Assembly: GCA_040220875.1 (NCBI GenBank) | Contig: JAVJVX010000005.1 | Span: 62,001-126,000, forward strand | Source: Alphaproteobacteria bacterium | GTDB taxonomy: Bacteria > Pseudomonadota > Alphaproteobacteria > JAVJVX01 | Length of the DNA: 64,000 bases | Direction of reading: 5' to 3' | Shown here: positions 8,327 to 18,669 of the stretch, piece after piece | Layout: each line of letters begins with the position of its first letter | Numbering within the stretch: position 1 is the first letter of the stretch | Position numbers and translations under genes: made by a program | The notes under the pieces: model-generated | What the model saw: the letters and a program-made list of their open reading frames with translations, nothing else | Told to the model about the DNA's origin: nothing | Database searches by the model: none

Positions 8327-9928
8327 TCAGGCCGCCCGGGCCCCTGCCCCGTCGCGGAACAGCTTGTAGGTAATGCTGTCGTGAAGCGCGTTGTAGGACG
8401 CGTCGATCACGTTGGCCGAAACCCCCACCGTCGCCCAGCGCCGGCCGGCACGATCGGCGCTTTCGATCATCACACGCGTGACGGCCGCGGTACCGGATTC
8501 GGGTGTCAGGATCCGGACCTTGTAATCCACGAGCCGCATGTCTTCGAGTTCGGCATAAAAAGGCAGCAACGCCTTCTTGAGTGCAAAATCGAGTGCGTTG
8601 ACCGGGCCCACGCCTTCCGCCACGGTCATGAACTCTTCCCCGTTCACGTCCACCTTGACCGTCGCTTCGGACAAGGTGATCAGCGCCCCGTTGGCATTGG
8701 TCCGGCGCTCATCCATCACCCGAAACGAGTTAAGCTTGAAATATTGCGGCACGGTGCCCAGGGTCCGACGTGCGAGAAGCTCGAAACTGGCTTCGCCCCC
8801 ATCATAGGCATACCCCTCGTGCTCGCGGGATTTGACCAGGTCCACCAGATCGACCACCTTGGGGTCCTCCGGGTCGACCTCGAGCCCGATCTCGGCGAAG
8901 CGGCTGAGGATATTGGCCCGGCCGGCCTGGTCGGACACCACGATATTGCGCCGGTTGCCGACGCTTTCGGGCGGCACGTGCTCGTAGCACCGGGGATCCT
9001 TGAGGATGGCGGAAACATGCAGACCGCCTTTATGGGCGAAGGCCGATTCGCCGACATAGGCCGCGTTACGGCTGGGGGGCCGGTTGAGCCGGTCATCGAT
9101 CAGGCGCGAGACATGGGTCAGGAGTTTGAGGCGCTCGCGATCGACACCGGTTTCGAACCCCATCTTCAGCGTCAGATTGGCGATGACCGAAACCAGGTTG
9201 GCGTTGCCGCAGCGCTCACCCAGCCCGTTCATCGTCCCCTGCACCTGACGCACCCCCGCCCGGACGGCGGCGAGCGAATTGGCGACAGCGGTTTCGGTAT
9301 CGTTGTGACAGTGAATGCCGAGATGACTGCCGGGGACATGCCTGGTCACTTCGGTGACGATCGCGCTCACCTCCTCCGGCAGGGAGCCGCCATTGGTGTC
9401 GCACAGTACAATCCAGCGGGCACCTGCCTCGTAGGCGGCGGCGACACAGCGGAGCGCGTAGTCGGGATTGGCGCGATACCCGTCGAAGAAATGCTCGGCA
9501 TCGAACATAACCTCCTCGAGCCGTTCGGCACCGTGAGTGATACTGTCGCGAATCATCTGGATATTTTCGTCCAGCCCGGCACCGAGCGCGACCTCGACCT
9601 GAAAATCCCATGTCTTGCCGACGAGGCAGGCAACCTTTGCGCCCGCCCCCAACACCGCCGTCAGGCCCGGATCGTTGGCGGCACTCCGTCCGGAGCGGCG
9701 AGTCATGCCGAACGCCGCCAGCCGCGCCCGCACGAGCCTGGGCGGGTCGCGGAAGAACACGTCGTCGGTCGGGTTGGCGCCAGGCCAGCCACCCTCGATA
9801 TAGTCGACCCCCAGCTCGTCGAGATGACTTGCAATAGCCGATTTGTCGCCGGGGCCGAAATCGACGCCCTGGGTCTGGGCGCCGTCACGTAGCGTGCTGT
9901 CGTAAATATAGACGCGATTTTCTGTCAT
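8327..9928 (-). CDS. cimA: Citramalate synthase
   Basis: Condenses acetyl-CoA with pyruvate to (R)-citramalate, the first step of the threonine-independent route to isoleucine. The 533-residue protein has the HMGL-like catalytic barrel beginning DSTLRDGAQTQG (metal-binding Asp and catalytic Arg near residues 10-16). The HCHNDTETAVAN metal-ligand motif and a C-terminal LeuA-type regulatory domain from about residue 395 are also visible. CimA is favoured over 2-isopropylmalate synthase by the GWPGANPTDD motif and overall pattern. Long plus-strand frames opposite it are GC-driven shadows. Confidence 0.93.
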   Translation of the reverse strand: MTENRVYIYDSTLRDGAQTQGVDFGPGDKSAIASHLDELGVDYIEGGWPGANPTDDVFFRDPPRLVRARLAAFGMTRRSGRSAANDPGLTAVLGAGAKVACLVGKTWDFQVEVALGAGLDENIQMIRDSITHGAERLEEVMFDAEHFFDGYRANPDYALRCVAAAYEAGARWIVLCDTNGGSLPEEVSAIVTEVTRHVPGSHLGIHCHNDTETAVANSLAAVRAGVRQVQGTMNGLGERCGNANLVSVIANLTLKMGFETGVDRERLKLLTHVSRLIDDRLNRPPSRNAAYVGESAFAHKGGLHVSAILKDPRCYEHVPPESVGNRRNIVVSDQAGRANILSRFAEIGLEVDPEDPKVVDLVDLVKSREHEGYAYDGGEASFELLARRTLGTVPQYFKLNSFRVMDERRTNANGALITLSEATVKVDVNGEEFMTVAEGVGPVNALDFALKKALLPFYAELEDMRLVDYKVRILTPESGTAAVTRVMIESADRAGRRWATVGVSANVIDASYNALHDSITYKLFRDGAGARAA

Positions 9929-9988
9929 TTTTCCGGCCGTGGTCGAGTGCCTGCCCTGCCCGGGCCGCGCGCAGGTTGCCGCTTCCGA

Positions 9989-11347
9989 TCAGGCCACATG
10001 GCCCGACAGCCGGGCCCGCGTGCGATCATAGCCGATAAGGGGTAACAAATTCCGCAATTCCGGTCCATGTGCAACGCCGGTCAGCGCCACGCGCAGCGGC
10101 AAGAACAGGGAGCGACCCTTTCTGCCGGTCTCTTCCGACAGACGCGCGGTCCAGGCCTGCCAGGATTCTTGCGACCAGGTGCTGGCATGCCAGGGGGCGG
10201 CCGGCAACGCCGACACCGCGGCGGCACACAAGTCGGGATCCTCCATGACGGGGGTGATCTCGGCGAAACACACCCGCCACCAGGGCACCGCATCGGCCAT
10301 CGTGGTCAGGTTGGCCCGGACAGCAAGCCAGAACTCCTCGGGAACCGGGCCGCCGCCGACCTCTCTTTCGAGCCGTTCGCGCAGCTCGTCATCGAAGGGT
10401 CGCGCGTGCAGCAGCCGCGCGTTGAGCTGGACGAGTTCGTCCGGATCGAAGCGCGGCGACGCTGTCGAGAACGTCCCGAGATCGAAATCCGCGATCAGCG
10501 AGTCGAGGTCCGGGCGGGGCTCGATCGCGGCCGACGTTCCCATGAGCGCGAGATAGCTCGCCACCGTCATTGGCTCGATCCCGGTTTCACGCAGGGCGTT
10601 CAGGCTGAGGCTGTCGTCCCGCTTGGACAGGTTGCGCCCGCGCGCGTCGAGCAGCAACGGCAGATGCCCGAAGCTCGGGACCGCATTACCCAGCGCTTCA
10701 AAGATCTGGATCTGGGCCGCGGTGTTGGAGATATGATCGTCGCCACGCAGAATATGCGTGATCCCCATATCGGCGTCGTCCACACAGGATGACCAGGTGA
10801 AGAGCGGGCGGCCATCGCTACGGATCACCACCGGGTCGCTCAGGTCGCCCGCCTCGAAACGAAGCGGGCCGTGCACCATGTCCTGCCATTCGATAGTGCC
10901 GGGCGACAACTTGAAACGATAATGGGCCCGGCGGCCCTCCGCCTCGAACGCCTCGACCTCGGCCGTCGAAAGATGGAGTGCCGCGCGGTTGTAGATCGGC
11001 GGCTTGCCGGAAGCGAGAAGCCGCTTGCGCTGCAATTCGAGCTCTTCCGGGGATTCGAAACAGGGATACACCCGCCCCGCGGCGACAAGCCGGTCCAGGC
11101 ACTCGCGGTAAAGGTCGAGCCGTTCCGACTGATGGACCGGCCCCTCGAAATCAAGACCAAGCCAGTGAAGGTCCTCGACAATCGCCGTGGAAAACGCCGG
11201 GCGGGAGCGCTCGGCATCGGTATCGTCGAGACGCAGAAAGAACGTGCCCCCTTCCCGGCGTGCCAGCATCCAGTTGACCAGGGCAATCCGGGCGTTCCCC
11301 ACATGAAGCAGTCCGGTCGGGCTTGGCGCGAAACGCAGGCGCACCAT
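9989..11347 (-). CDS. gltX: Glutamyl-tRNA synthetase
   Basis: Class I aminoacyl-tRNA synthetase of about 452 residues that charges tRNA-Glu, and in many alphaproteobacteria also tRNA-Gln for later amidation. The N terminus has FAPSPTGLLHVGN, where HVGN is the HIGH-motif equivalent, and NLSKRDD is the KMSKS equivalent. The ATG at 11347 overlaps the nadE stop by one base (TGATG), so translation is coupled; a GTG one codon upstream is also possible. Alphaproteobacteria often carry two GltX paralogues, so a second may exist elsewhere. Confidence 0.95.
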   Translation of the reverse strand: MVRLRFAPSPTGLLHVGNARIALVNWMLARREGGTFFLRLDDTDAERSRPAFSTAIVEDLHWLGLDFEGPVHQSERLDLYRECLDRLVAAGRVYPCFESPEELELQRKRLLASGKPPIYNRAALHLSTAEVEAFEAEGRRAHYRFKLSPGTIEWQDMVHGPLRFEAGDLSDPVVIRSDGRPLFTWSSCVDDADMGITHILRGDDHISNTAAQIQIFEALGNAVPSFGHLPLLLDARGRNLSKRDDSLSLNALRETGIEPMTVASYLALMGTSAAIEPRPDLDSLIADFDLGTFSTASPRFDPDELVQLNARLLHARPFDDELRERLEREVGGGPVPEEFWLAVRANLTTMADAVPWWRVCFAEITPVMEDPDLCAAAVSALPAAPWHASTWSQESWQAWTARLSEETGRKGRSLFLPLRVALTGVAHGPELRNLLPLIGYDRTRARLSGHVA

Positions 11348-13032
11348 CACACCCCGCCGCGAAAGGCGTTGGTTATGGGGTAGCGCCGATCGCGGCCGAA
11401 AGACCGCGCGGTGACCTTGACGCCGGGCGGCGCCTGACGGCGCTTGTATTCGGCGTTTTCCAGCATGTGCCAGACCCGCAGCACTGTCGCGCGCTCGAAC
11501 CCGCCGGCGACAATGTCATCGAGCCCCGCGTCCTTCTCGATCAGCTCTTTCAGGATGGCGTCCAGCTCCTCATAAGGCGGCAGGCTGTCCTGATCGGTCT
11601 GATCGGGGCGCAATTCGGCCGACGGCGCCTTGGTGAACACGCGATCCGGAATGACGGCGCCGGCTGGCCCGAGGAATCCGGCCAGATGATGCGTATTGCG
11701 CCACCGGCCGAGCGCGTAAACGAGTGTCTTGTAGACATCCTTGAGCACCGCAAAGCCGCCGGCCATGTCGCCGTAAAGCGTCGCGTAGCCGACCGACATC
11801 TCGGACTTGTTGCCGGTCGATACCAGGAGATGCCCGAACTTGTTCGACAGCGCCATCAGCGTGATGCCCCGCGCGCGGGCCTGGATGTTTTCTTCCGTGA
11901 CATCCACAGCCTGACCCTCGAAAGCAGGAGCCAGCATCTCCGCGAAGGCACGCATGGCGGGCGCGATATCGATGGTATGATAATTGAGGCCAAGCAGCTC
12001 GGCCGAGCCAGCCGCGTCCTCGAGGCTTTCCTGGCTGGTATAGGGCGACGGCATCATCACACAGTGCACCCTGTCGGCACCAACCGCGTCCACCGCGATC
12101 GCGGCCGAGAGACCCGAATCGATACCGCCCGACAGTCCGATCAGCATGCTGGGAAAGCGATTCTTGCGCGCATAGTCGCGCAGGCCCAGAACGAGCGCCT
12201 GGTAGACCGCCGGCAGGGTGTCCTCGGCTTCGGCCTTCGCAGCACCGGCGCACTGCCAGCCCGCCCGCCCCCTAGGGCGTGTCCAGGTGATGGGGTCCCG
12301 TCGCTCGACCCAGCTCGGTGCGTGATAGGCGAGCGCGCCATCGCCATTGAGTGCGAATGAGGCGCCGTCGAAAACCAGCTCATCCTGGCCGCCTACCTGA
12401 TTGACGTATAAGAGGGGCAGGCCGGATTCCGCCACCCGGTCAGCGGCAAGCGCCAGACGCTGGCCACGCTTGCCCGCATCGAAGGGCGAACCGTTGATCA
12501 CAAGGAGAATTTCAGCACCCGATTTGGCGAGGCATTCCGCCACATCCGGGTACCACATATCCTCGCAGACCATGATGCCAAGCCGCGTGCCGCGAAATCT
12601 GACGGGCCCCGGCAGGGGGCCGGGCCGGAAGACGCGCACCTCGTCGAAGACGCCATAATTCGGCAGTTCGTGCTTGCAACGGACGGCACGAATCTCGCCA
12701 CCATCGAGCAGCAGCGCGGCGTTGTAGACGCCCGCCGGGACGCCCGGCTCGTCACCGTCTTCGAGGCGCCAGGGCGCACCCACGAGAAGGGCCGGACCGC
12801 CATCGCCGGTCTCGGCCGCCAGGGTCTCGGCCGCGCGGCGAACGGCCTCGAGGAAGGAGGGCTTGAGCACCAGATCTTCCGCCGGATACCCCGAGATCGC
12901 CAGCTCGCCCGCCACGATGAGATCGGCCGCGCCATGGTCCTCGCGGCAACGGCGCAACCCCGCGATATTGCCCTCCATATCCCCGACGAGCGGGTTTAGC
13001 TGGGCGGCAACAATGACGAGGCGATCCGACAT
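11347..13032 (-). CDS. nadE: Glutamine-dependent NAD+ synthetase
   Basis: Last step of NAD synthesis: amidation of nicotinate adenine dinucleotide using glutamine. The 561-residue protein has an N-terminal nitrilase-type glutaminase domain (residues 1 to about 265, with nucleophile Cys in GIMVCEDMWYPD). The C-terminal ATP-pyrophosphatase synthetase domain carries the P-loop SGGIDSG. STGNKSEMSVGYATLYGDMAGG is the conserved substrate-binding region. It sits between the DAHP synthase gene (28 bases upstream) and gltX (1-base overlap), so the three form one operon. Confidence 0.97.
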   Translation of the reverse strand: MSDRLVIVAAQLNPLVGDMEGNIAGLRRCREDHGAADLIVAGELAISGYPAEDLVLKPSFLEAVRRAAETLAAETGDGGPALLVGAPWRLEDGDEPGVPAGVYNAALLLDGGEIRAVRCKHELPNYGVFDEVRVFRPGPLPGPVRFRGTRLGIMVCEDMWYPDVAECLAKSGAEILLVINGSPFDAGKRGQRLALAADRVAESGLPLLYVNQVGGQDELVFDGASFALNGDGALAYHAPSWVERRDPITWTRPRGRAGWQCAGAAKAEAEDTLPAVYQALVLGLRDYARKNRFPSMLIGLSGGIDSGLSAAIAVDAVGADRVHCVMMPSPYTSQESLEDAAGSAELLGLNYHTIDIAPAMRAFAEMLAPAFEGQAVDVTEENIQARARGITLMALSNKFGHLLVSTGNKSEMSVGYATLYGDMAGGFAVLKDVYKTLVYALGRWRNTHHLAGFLGPAGAVIPDRVFTKAPSAELRPDQTDQDSLPPYEELDAILKELIEKDAGLDDIVAGGFERATVLRVWHMLENAEYKRRQAPPGVKVTARSFGRDRRYPITNAFRGGV

Positions 13033-13059
13033 GGCGGAAAAGGACCCGGCGCGGCGCGG

Positions 13060-14442
13060 TCAGGACGCCTGGCGCACGTCCCCCGTCCGGGCGACGCGCT
13101 CGGCCTTGAGCGCTTCGGACAGAAGGAAGGCCAGTTCCAGCGCCTGACTTGCGTTCAGTCGCGGATCGCAGTGCGTGTGGTAGCGGTCGGCCAGCCTCTG
13201 TTCGCTGATTTCCTGCGCGCCGCCGAGACATTCGGTCACGTCCTGACCGGTCATCTCGATATGAATACCCCCCGCATGGGTCCCCTCGGCGCGGTGGACG
13301 GCAAAGAAGCCCTTTACCTCGGCCATGACCGCATCGAAGCTCCGGGTCTTGTAGCCATTCGAGGACTTGATCGTGTTGCCGTGCATGGGATCGCAGGACC
13401 AGACGACATGGCGTCCCTCGCGCGCCACCGCGCGAACCAGCTTCGGCAGCGCTTCCTGAACCTTGTCGCGCCCCATGCGCGAGATCAGGGTGAGCCGACC
13501 CGGTTCGTTCGCGGGATTGAGTATGTCGATCAGACGCAGCAATTCGTCCGGCGCCAGATTCGGCCCGACTTTCACGCCAATGGGATTGGCGATGCCACGG
13601 CAGAATCCCACATGCGCGCCGTCAAGCTGGCGCGTCCGGTCACCGATCCAGACCATGTGGGCGGAGGTGTCGACCCAGTCGCCGGACGTGCTGTCCACCC
13701 GCGTGAGCGCCTCTTCGTAAGGCAGAAGCAGCGCCTCGTGAGACGTAAAGAACTCCGTCTCGCGGATCTGGGGCGCAGTTTCCGAGGTCAGGCCGCAAGC
13801 CGCCATGAAGGCCAGGGTTTCATTGATCCGGTCGGCCAGATCGGCGTATTTCTCGCCCTGGCTGCTCGCTTCGATGAAGCCGAGATTCCAGCGATGAACC
13901 TGATGAAGGTCCGCATAGCCGCCCTGGGCGAAGGCGCGCAGCAGGTTCAGCGTCGCCGCCGACTGGTTATAGGCCGTCACCAGCCGTTCGGGGTCGGGTC
14001 GCCGCGCCTCGGCGGTGAAGTCCATGGCATTGACCATGTCGCCGCGATAGCTCGGCAGTTCGAGGCCGTTCTGGGTCTCGGTCGGCTGCGAGCGCGGCTT
14101 GGCGAACTGCCCGGCGAGGCGCCCTACCTTGACCACCGGGCAACCCGCACCAAAGGTCAGCACCACCGCCATCTGCAGGAGGACACGGAAAGTATCGCGA
14201 ATATTGTCGGCGTTGAATTCGGCAATGCTTTCGGCGCAATCACCGCCCTGCAGCAAGAAAGCGTCGCCCCGCGCGACATCGCCGAGGAGCGCCTTGAGCC
14301 GGCGTGCCTCGCCCGCGAAAACCAGCGGAGGATAGGTCCTGAGCCGCGCCTCCACGCCCCTCAGGGCGGCCGCATCCGGGTAGTCCGGCTGCTGCAGGGC
14401 CGGCAGGTCGCGCCAAATCTGGGGTGTCCATTTCTGGGCCAT
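13060..14442 (-). CDS. aroG: Class II 3-deoxy-7-phosphoheptulonate synthase (DAHP synthase)
   Basis: Commits erythrose 4-phosphate and phosphoenolpyruvate to the shikimate pathway. The 460-residue sequence is of the plant/Mycobacterium-like class II type. It shows [10 protein letters not shown] near residue 65, [43 protein letters not shown] and [12 protein letters not shown], all conserved class II metal and PEP-binding stretches. It begins the aroG-nadE-gltX run. Feedback control cannot be judged. The gene symbol for class II enzymes varies between genomes. Confidence 0.95.
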   Translation of the reverse strand: MAQKWTPQIWRDLPALQQPDYPDAAALRGVEARLRTYPPLVFAGEARRLKALLGDVARGDAFLLQGGDCAESIAEFNADNIRDTFRVLLQMAVVLTFGAGCPVVKVGRLAGQFAKPRSQPTETQNGLELPSYRGDMVNAMDFTAEARRPDPERLVTAYNQSAATLNLLRAFAQGGYADLHQVHRWNLGFIEASSQGEKYADLADRINETLAFMAACGLTSETAPQIRETEFFTSHEALLLPYEEALTRVDSTSGDWVDTSAHMVWIGDRTRQLDGAHVGFCRGIANPIGVKVGPNLAPDELLRLIDILNPANEPGRLTLISRMGRDKVQEALPKLVRAVAREGRHVVWSCDPMHGNTIKSSNGYKTRSFDAVMAEVKGFFAVHRAEGTHAGGIHIEMTGQDVTECLGGAQEISEQRLADRYHTHCDPRLNASQALELAFLLSEALKAERVARTGDVRQAS

Positions 14443-14604
14443 GGGCTCGCTACCTTAATTCATCGGGCCGTCATCCGGCCAAAATTCGCCCGGCGGCCTG
14501 GCCGGGCCGGCGGTTCGGGCGCCCGAAACCGGGGGTATAGGCGGGATTGACCCGCTTTTCCAGCGTTAAAGCAGCCCGCGCGGCCGGGAGCGCCGGCCGC
14601 CGGC

Positions 14605-16011
14605 CTATCGGGCCGTTGCCGCGGGGGCCTCGATCTTCTGGCGCATGGTGACCAACTCCTCGGCCGAGGTCGGATGAATCCCCACTGTAGCGTCGAAATC
14701 CGCCTTTTTCGCCCCGCATTTGATGGCGACCGCGATCCCCTGCATGATCTCCGCCGCCTCCGGGCTCAGGATATGGCAGCCCACCACGCGGTCGGATTTG
14801 GGCTCGACCACGAGCTTCATGACCGACTTCTCCCCCCGGCCCGACAGAGTGTGCTTCAGCGCCCGGAAGCTGGAGCGATAGATATCGACCTCGCCATAGC
14901 GCTCCCGCGCCGCCGCCTCCGTCAGCCCGCAGGTGCCGATAGCGGGCTGGCTGAATACCGCGCTCGGCACGTTTTCATGGTTGGGCCTGATCGGGTTGTT
15001 GTTAAAGACCGTCTCGGCGAAGCAATGGCCCTCGCGAATGGCAACCGGCGTCAAATTGATCCGGTCGGTGACGTCGCCAACAGCATAAATATTATCTACA
15101 TTGGTGCGCGAAAATTCATCGACGGGGATCGCCCCGTTTTGATCCACCTTGACGCCCGCGCTTTCCAGTCCGAGATCCTGCGTCCGCGGCCGTCGCCCGA
15201 TCGCGAACAGCACCTGGTCCACCTCCACCGATTCGCCGCCCGTATCATCCCCGGCACCGCCCGTCAGGTGAACGCGGAGTCCCGACCCGGTCTTCTCGAT
15301 GCGCGAGACGACGGTATTGAAACGAAGATCCACGCCCTTCCGGCCCATTTCCTCGGCCAGCCCGGCGCGCATGTCGTCGTCGAACCCCCGGAGAAACAGG
15401 GGGCCGCGGTAGAGCTGGGTCACCTTCGCGCCAAGCCCGTTGAACACGCCGGCAAACTCGACCGCGATAAACCCGCCCCCGACGATGAGGATCCGCCTGG
15501 GAAACTCATTCAGATAAAAGACCTCATTTGACGATATGGCGTGCTCGACGCCCTCGATCTCCGGCATTTGCGGCCAGCCACCGACGGCCACCAGGATGTA
15601 TCTGGCGCGGTAGGCCGTGCCGTTCACCTCGACCGTGTGACGATCGAGGATTTTGGCCCGGCCATCGAAAATATCGGCTCCCGCCCCCCGGATGAGACGA
15701 TCATATATGCCATTGAGACGCAGGATTTCCGCGTCCTTGTTTTCGATCAGTCGCGACCAGTCGAACTGCCGCGCACCCACCGTCCAGCCGAAGCCGGCTG
15801 CGTCCTCGAAATCCTCCGCGAAATGCGAGGCATAGACGAAAAGCTTCTTGGGGATGCAGCCCACATTGACGCAAGTACCACCCAGATACATGTCTTCAGC
15901 CACGGCAACTCGGGCGCCAAAGCCCGCGGCAATGCGCGAGGCGCGCGTACCACCCGAGCCGCCCCCGATCACGAAAAGATCGTAGTCGTAGCTTTGGGAA
16001 TCCTGCGTCAT
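14605..16011 (-). CDS. gor: Glutathione-disulfide reductase
   Basis: FAD/NADPH enzyme that keeps glutathione reduced in the cytoplasm. The 468-residue sequence has the FAD GGGSGGTRASRIAA motif near residue 16. The redox-active CVNVGC is at Cys47/Cys52, the NAD(P)-binding GGGFIAVEFAG segment is near residue 180, and a C-terminal HPTSAEELVTMR holds the proton-relay His. IPKKLFVYAS after the second Cys is typical of glutathione reductase rather than lipoamide dehydrogenase. Glutathione-dependent fghA/frmA and grxD elsewhere in the window fit a glutathione-using cell. Confidence 0.95.
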   Translation of the reverse strand: MTQDSQSYDYDLFVIGGGSGGTRASRIAAGFGARVAVAEDMYLGGTCVNVGCIPKKLFVYASHFAEDFEDAAGFGWTVGARQFDWSRLIENKDAEILRLNGIYDRLIRGAGADIFDGRAKILDRHTVEVNGTAYRARYILVAVGGWPQMPEIEGVEHAISSNEVFYLNEFPRRILIVGGGFIAVEFAGVFNGLGAKVTQLYRGPLFLRGFDDDMRAGLAEEMGRKGVDLRFNTVVSRIEKTGSGLRVHLTGGAGDDTGGESVEVDQVLFAIGRRPRTQDLGLESAGVKVDQNGAIPVDEFSRTNVDNIYAVGDVTDRINLTPVAIREGHCFAETVFNNNPIRPNHENVPSAVFSQPAIGTCGLTEAAARERYGEVDIYRSSFRALKHTLSGRGEKSVMKLVVEPKSDRVVGCHILSPEAAEIMQGIAVAIKCGAKKADFDATVGIHPTSAEELVTMRQKIEAPAATAR

Positions 16012-16102
16012 TCGTTCAACCTTTCAACCGGCCCGGGCCCCGCCCGGCGGGGACGCGCCGGACTATATCGCAGCGCAGTGCTGGCGGAAAGCGGAGGCCG
16101 GG

Positions 16103-16804
16103 TCAGAGAATCCGCTTCTGTCCTGACAGAACCTGGCGCGTCTTGGAGCGGAACTCGCGCAGGTACAGCACGGCCACGACCCAGGCGGTAACCAGCATGA
16201 AAAGGATCGGGTTGAGAAACCAGCTGAGCCCGGCGATCCCGAAATAATAGGCGCGAATTCCACCATTCAGGTGATTGGCGGCGAGCGCAATCAGCCCGGC
16301 GCCGATATGAGCGTAGTCATCGACGGTCTTGTCATCCGAATTGGCGGGCGGGGCCGCGCCGAGGAAGATCGAGAGATAATTGAACTGCCGCAGGGCCCAG
16401 GTGAACTTGAAGAACCCGTAAACGAAGGCGGTCACCAGGATCATCAGCTTCATATCCACCTCCGCTCGTGTCGTCGGCACGGCGAAGGGGAGCTCGGTCA
16501 CGGTTTCCACCACCTTGTGGCTGACTCCCAGGACGGCGATCAGACCGCCGATGATGAAAATCGTGGTCGAGGCGAGAAAAGTGACGCTGCGCATGATGTT
16601 GCCCGCGCCCATCAGGTCGCCCATGCGCATGTCGCGCCGGACCATGGCCCGCATCCAGTCGAGCCTGTAACCGGCAAGAAGTTGCATGAGGTTGCGCCCC
16701 GTCTCGCGGTCGCGGTCGGCGTAGAGGGAATAGCCGAGCCAGGCGGCGAGGAACCAGAGAAGGGCGATCCCGTCCTGAAGAGAAAATTCGTCGAGAAATT
16801 CCAT
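16103..16804 (-). CDS. DUF599 family membrane protein
   Basis: Inner-membrane protein of 233 residues with about four hydrophobic segments (near 12-28, 70-92, 125-145 and 190-215). It shows the GAGNIMRSVTFLASTTIFIIGG pattern typical of DUF599 in proteobacteria. Function is unknown for the family. The N-terminal soluble stretch after the first segment contains a basic, Met-rich MVRRDMRMGDLMG. It begins 15 bases after the glmS stop and is probably translated from the glmU-glmS message. Confidence 0.85.
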   Translation of the reverse strand: MEFLDEFSLQDGIALLWFLAAWLGYSLYADRDRETGRNLMQLLAGYRLDWMRAMVRRDMRMGDLMGAGNIMRSVTFLASTTIFIIGGLIAVLGVSHKVVETVTELPFAVPTTRAEVDMKLMILVTAFVYGFFKFTWALRQFNYLSIFLGAAPPANSDDKTVDDYAHIGAGLIALAANHLNGGIRAYYFGIAGLSWFLNPILFMLVTAWVVAVLYLREFRSKTRQVLSGQKRIL

Positions 16805-16819
16805 CGCCGTCCCCCCGGT

Positions 16820-18643
16820 CTATTCCACGGTCACCGATTTGGCGAGATTGCGCGGCTGGTCCACATCCGTGCCCTTGGCAACGGCGACATGGTAGGCGAG
16901 CAACTGGACGGGAATGGCGTAGAGAATGGGGGCCACCAGCGGATCGACGGCGGGCAGCGCGATGGCGGTGATATGGTCCTGACCCAGCCGCGCCACCCCG
17001 TCCGCATCGCTCAGAAAAATCACCCGGCCGCCACGGGCGACGACTTCATGCATGTTGGAGGCGGTTTTCTCGAAGAGCGGGTCCGAGGGCGCGATCACGA
17101 TGACCGGCACGCCATCGTCGATCAGCGCGATGGGACCGTGCTTCATCTCGCCCGCGGCATAGCCTTCGGCGTGGATATAGGAGATTTCCTTGAGCTTGAG
17201 CGCGCCCTCGAGCGCGATGGGAAATCCCGTGCCTCGACCCAGATACAGAACGTCCCGATGATCCTTGATTTCCTCGGCCAGCGCCTTCAGCCGCTCATCG
17301 TGATTGAGCACGTCGGCCGCGCGGGCCGGCACCTCGATCAGCGCCGCCGTCAGGGCCTGGGCGCGCTCGGCCGTAAGCGTGCCTCGCGCCAGCCCCGCCC
17401 CGATCGCGAGACAGGCCAGCACGGTCAATTGCGTCGTGAAGGCCTTGGTCGAGGCAACGCCGATCTCGGGCCCGGCATAGGTCTGGAGCAGGAAATCCGC
17501 TTCCCGCGCCATCGAACTCTCCGGCACATTCACCACCGCGCCCACCACCTGGCCCTGAGTCCGCGCGTAGCGCAGCGCTGCCAGCGTGTCGGCCGTTTCC
17601 CCCGATTGCGAGATAAAGAGCGCCAGCCCCCGCGCGTCCATGGGCGCTTCGCGGTAGCGGAACTCGGAGGCGATCTCGACCTCGACGGGGAGGCGCGCGA
17701 GCTGCTCGAACCAGTAGCGCGCCGTCAGGGCGGCGTAGAAGGAGGTGCCGCAAGCCACCATGGTCAGACGCGAAATATCCCTGAAATCGAAGGGCAGATC
17801 CGGGAGGTGAATGGTGCGATTGTGCGGATCGATCAGCGCGTTCAGCGTATCGCCGATGACAGCGGGCTGTTCGTAGATTTCCTTGAGCATGAAGTGGGGA
17901 TAGTTGCCCCGGCCGGCGGCGGCACCGGAATTCGCCGTAAGCTTGATCTCGCGCGTCACCTCGCGGCCATCGCGATCCCACATGGTTACCCCCGCCCCGG
18001 TGATCTCGCACATATCGCCTTCTTCGAGATAGCTGAGGCGCTGTGTGAACGGCGCCAGCGCCAGGGCGTCCGATCCTAGATACATCGCATCCTGCCCGTA
18101 CCCCACAGCGAGCGGACTGCCCAGCCGGGCGCCGATCATGAGATCGTGCTCGCCAGCGAAAATGATCGCCAGCGCAAAGGCACCTGTCAGGCGTTCCAGC
18201 ACCCGGCTGACGGCCTGGCGCGGGGCGAGGCCCTCGGTCAGATAGAAGGTGATGAGCTGAACCACGACTTCGCTGTCGGTCTCCGTCTCGAACCGGTGGC
18301 CCTTGCCCTCGAGCTCGCGGCGGAGTTCCATGAAGTTTTCTATGATCCCGTTATGGACGAGGGCCACGCGATCGGTGGCGTGGGGATGGGCGTTGGTTTC
18401 GTTGGGTGCACCATGGGTTGCCCAACGGGTATGACCGATGCCGATGACACCGTTCAACGGCGTCTTTTCGAGCCGCTTCTCGAGATTGGTTATTTTACCC
18501 TCAGCCCGGCACCGGGTGATTTGGCCATTGGTCAGGGTGGCGATACCGGCCGAATCATACCCCCGGTATTCGAGCCGCTTGAGCGCCGAGACGAGATGGG
18601 GCGCCACATCCTCGCGCGCGATAATACCGATTATGCCGCACAT
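16820..18643 (-). CDS. glmS: Glutamine-fructose-6-phosphate transaminase (isomerizing)
   Basis: Makes glucosamine 6-phosphate from fructose 6-phosphate and glutamine, the entry to cell-wall amino sugars. At 607 residues it has the normal length. Cys2 in MCGIIG is the glutaminase nucleophile. Two SIS sugar-isomerase domains follow (about residues 285-420 and 455-595), and the protein ends DQPRNLAKSVTVE, the invariant C terminus. glmU lies 26 bases upstream on the same strand, so precursor and UDP-GlcNAc steps are co-expressed. No glmS ribozyme was recognised in the short gap. Confidence 0.98.
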   Translation of the reverse strand: MCGIIGIIAREDVAPHLVSALKRLEYRGYDSAGIATLTNGQITRCRAEGKITNLEKRLEKTPLNGVIGIGHTRWATHGAPNETNAHPHATDRVALVHNGIIENFMELRRELEGKGHRFETETDSEVVVQLITFYLTEGLAPRQAVSRVLERLTGAFALAIIFAGEHDLMIGARLGSPLAVGYGQDAMYLGSDALALAPFTQRLSYLEEGDMCEITGAGVTMWDRDGREVTREIKLTANSGAAAGRGNYPHFMLKEIYEQPAVIGDTLNALIDPHNRTIHLPDLPFDFRDISRLTMVACGTSFYAALTARYWFEQLARLPVEVEIASEFRYREAPMDARGLALFISQSGETADTLAALRYARTQGQVVGAVVNVPESSMAREADFLLQTYAGPEIGVASTKAFTTQLTVLACLAIGAGLARGTLTAERAQALTAALIEVPARAADVLNHDERLKALAEEIKDHRDVLYLGRGTGFPIALEGALKLKEISYIHAEGYAAGEMKHGPIALIDDGVPVIVIAPSDPLFEKTASNMHEVVARGGRVIFLSDADGVARLGQDHITAIALPAVDPLVAPILYAIPVQLLAYHVAVAKGTDVDQPRNLAKSVTVE

Positions 18644-18669
18644 ACGGGCCTGCCGCTCCTATACTATTA

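Noticed and set aside
8255-9892. 545-codon plus-strand frame opposite cimA
   Set aside because: GC-rich antisense frame; cimA on the other strand has full family conservation.
16271-18079. 602-codon plus-strand frame opposite glmS and the DUF599 gene
   Set aside because: Overlaps two well-supported genes and shows only His/Arg/Gly-rich shadow composition.
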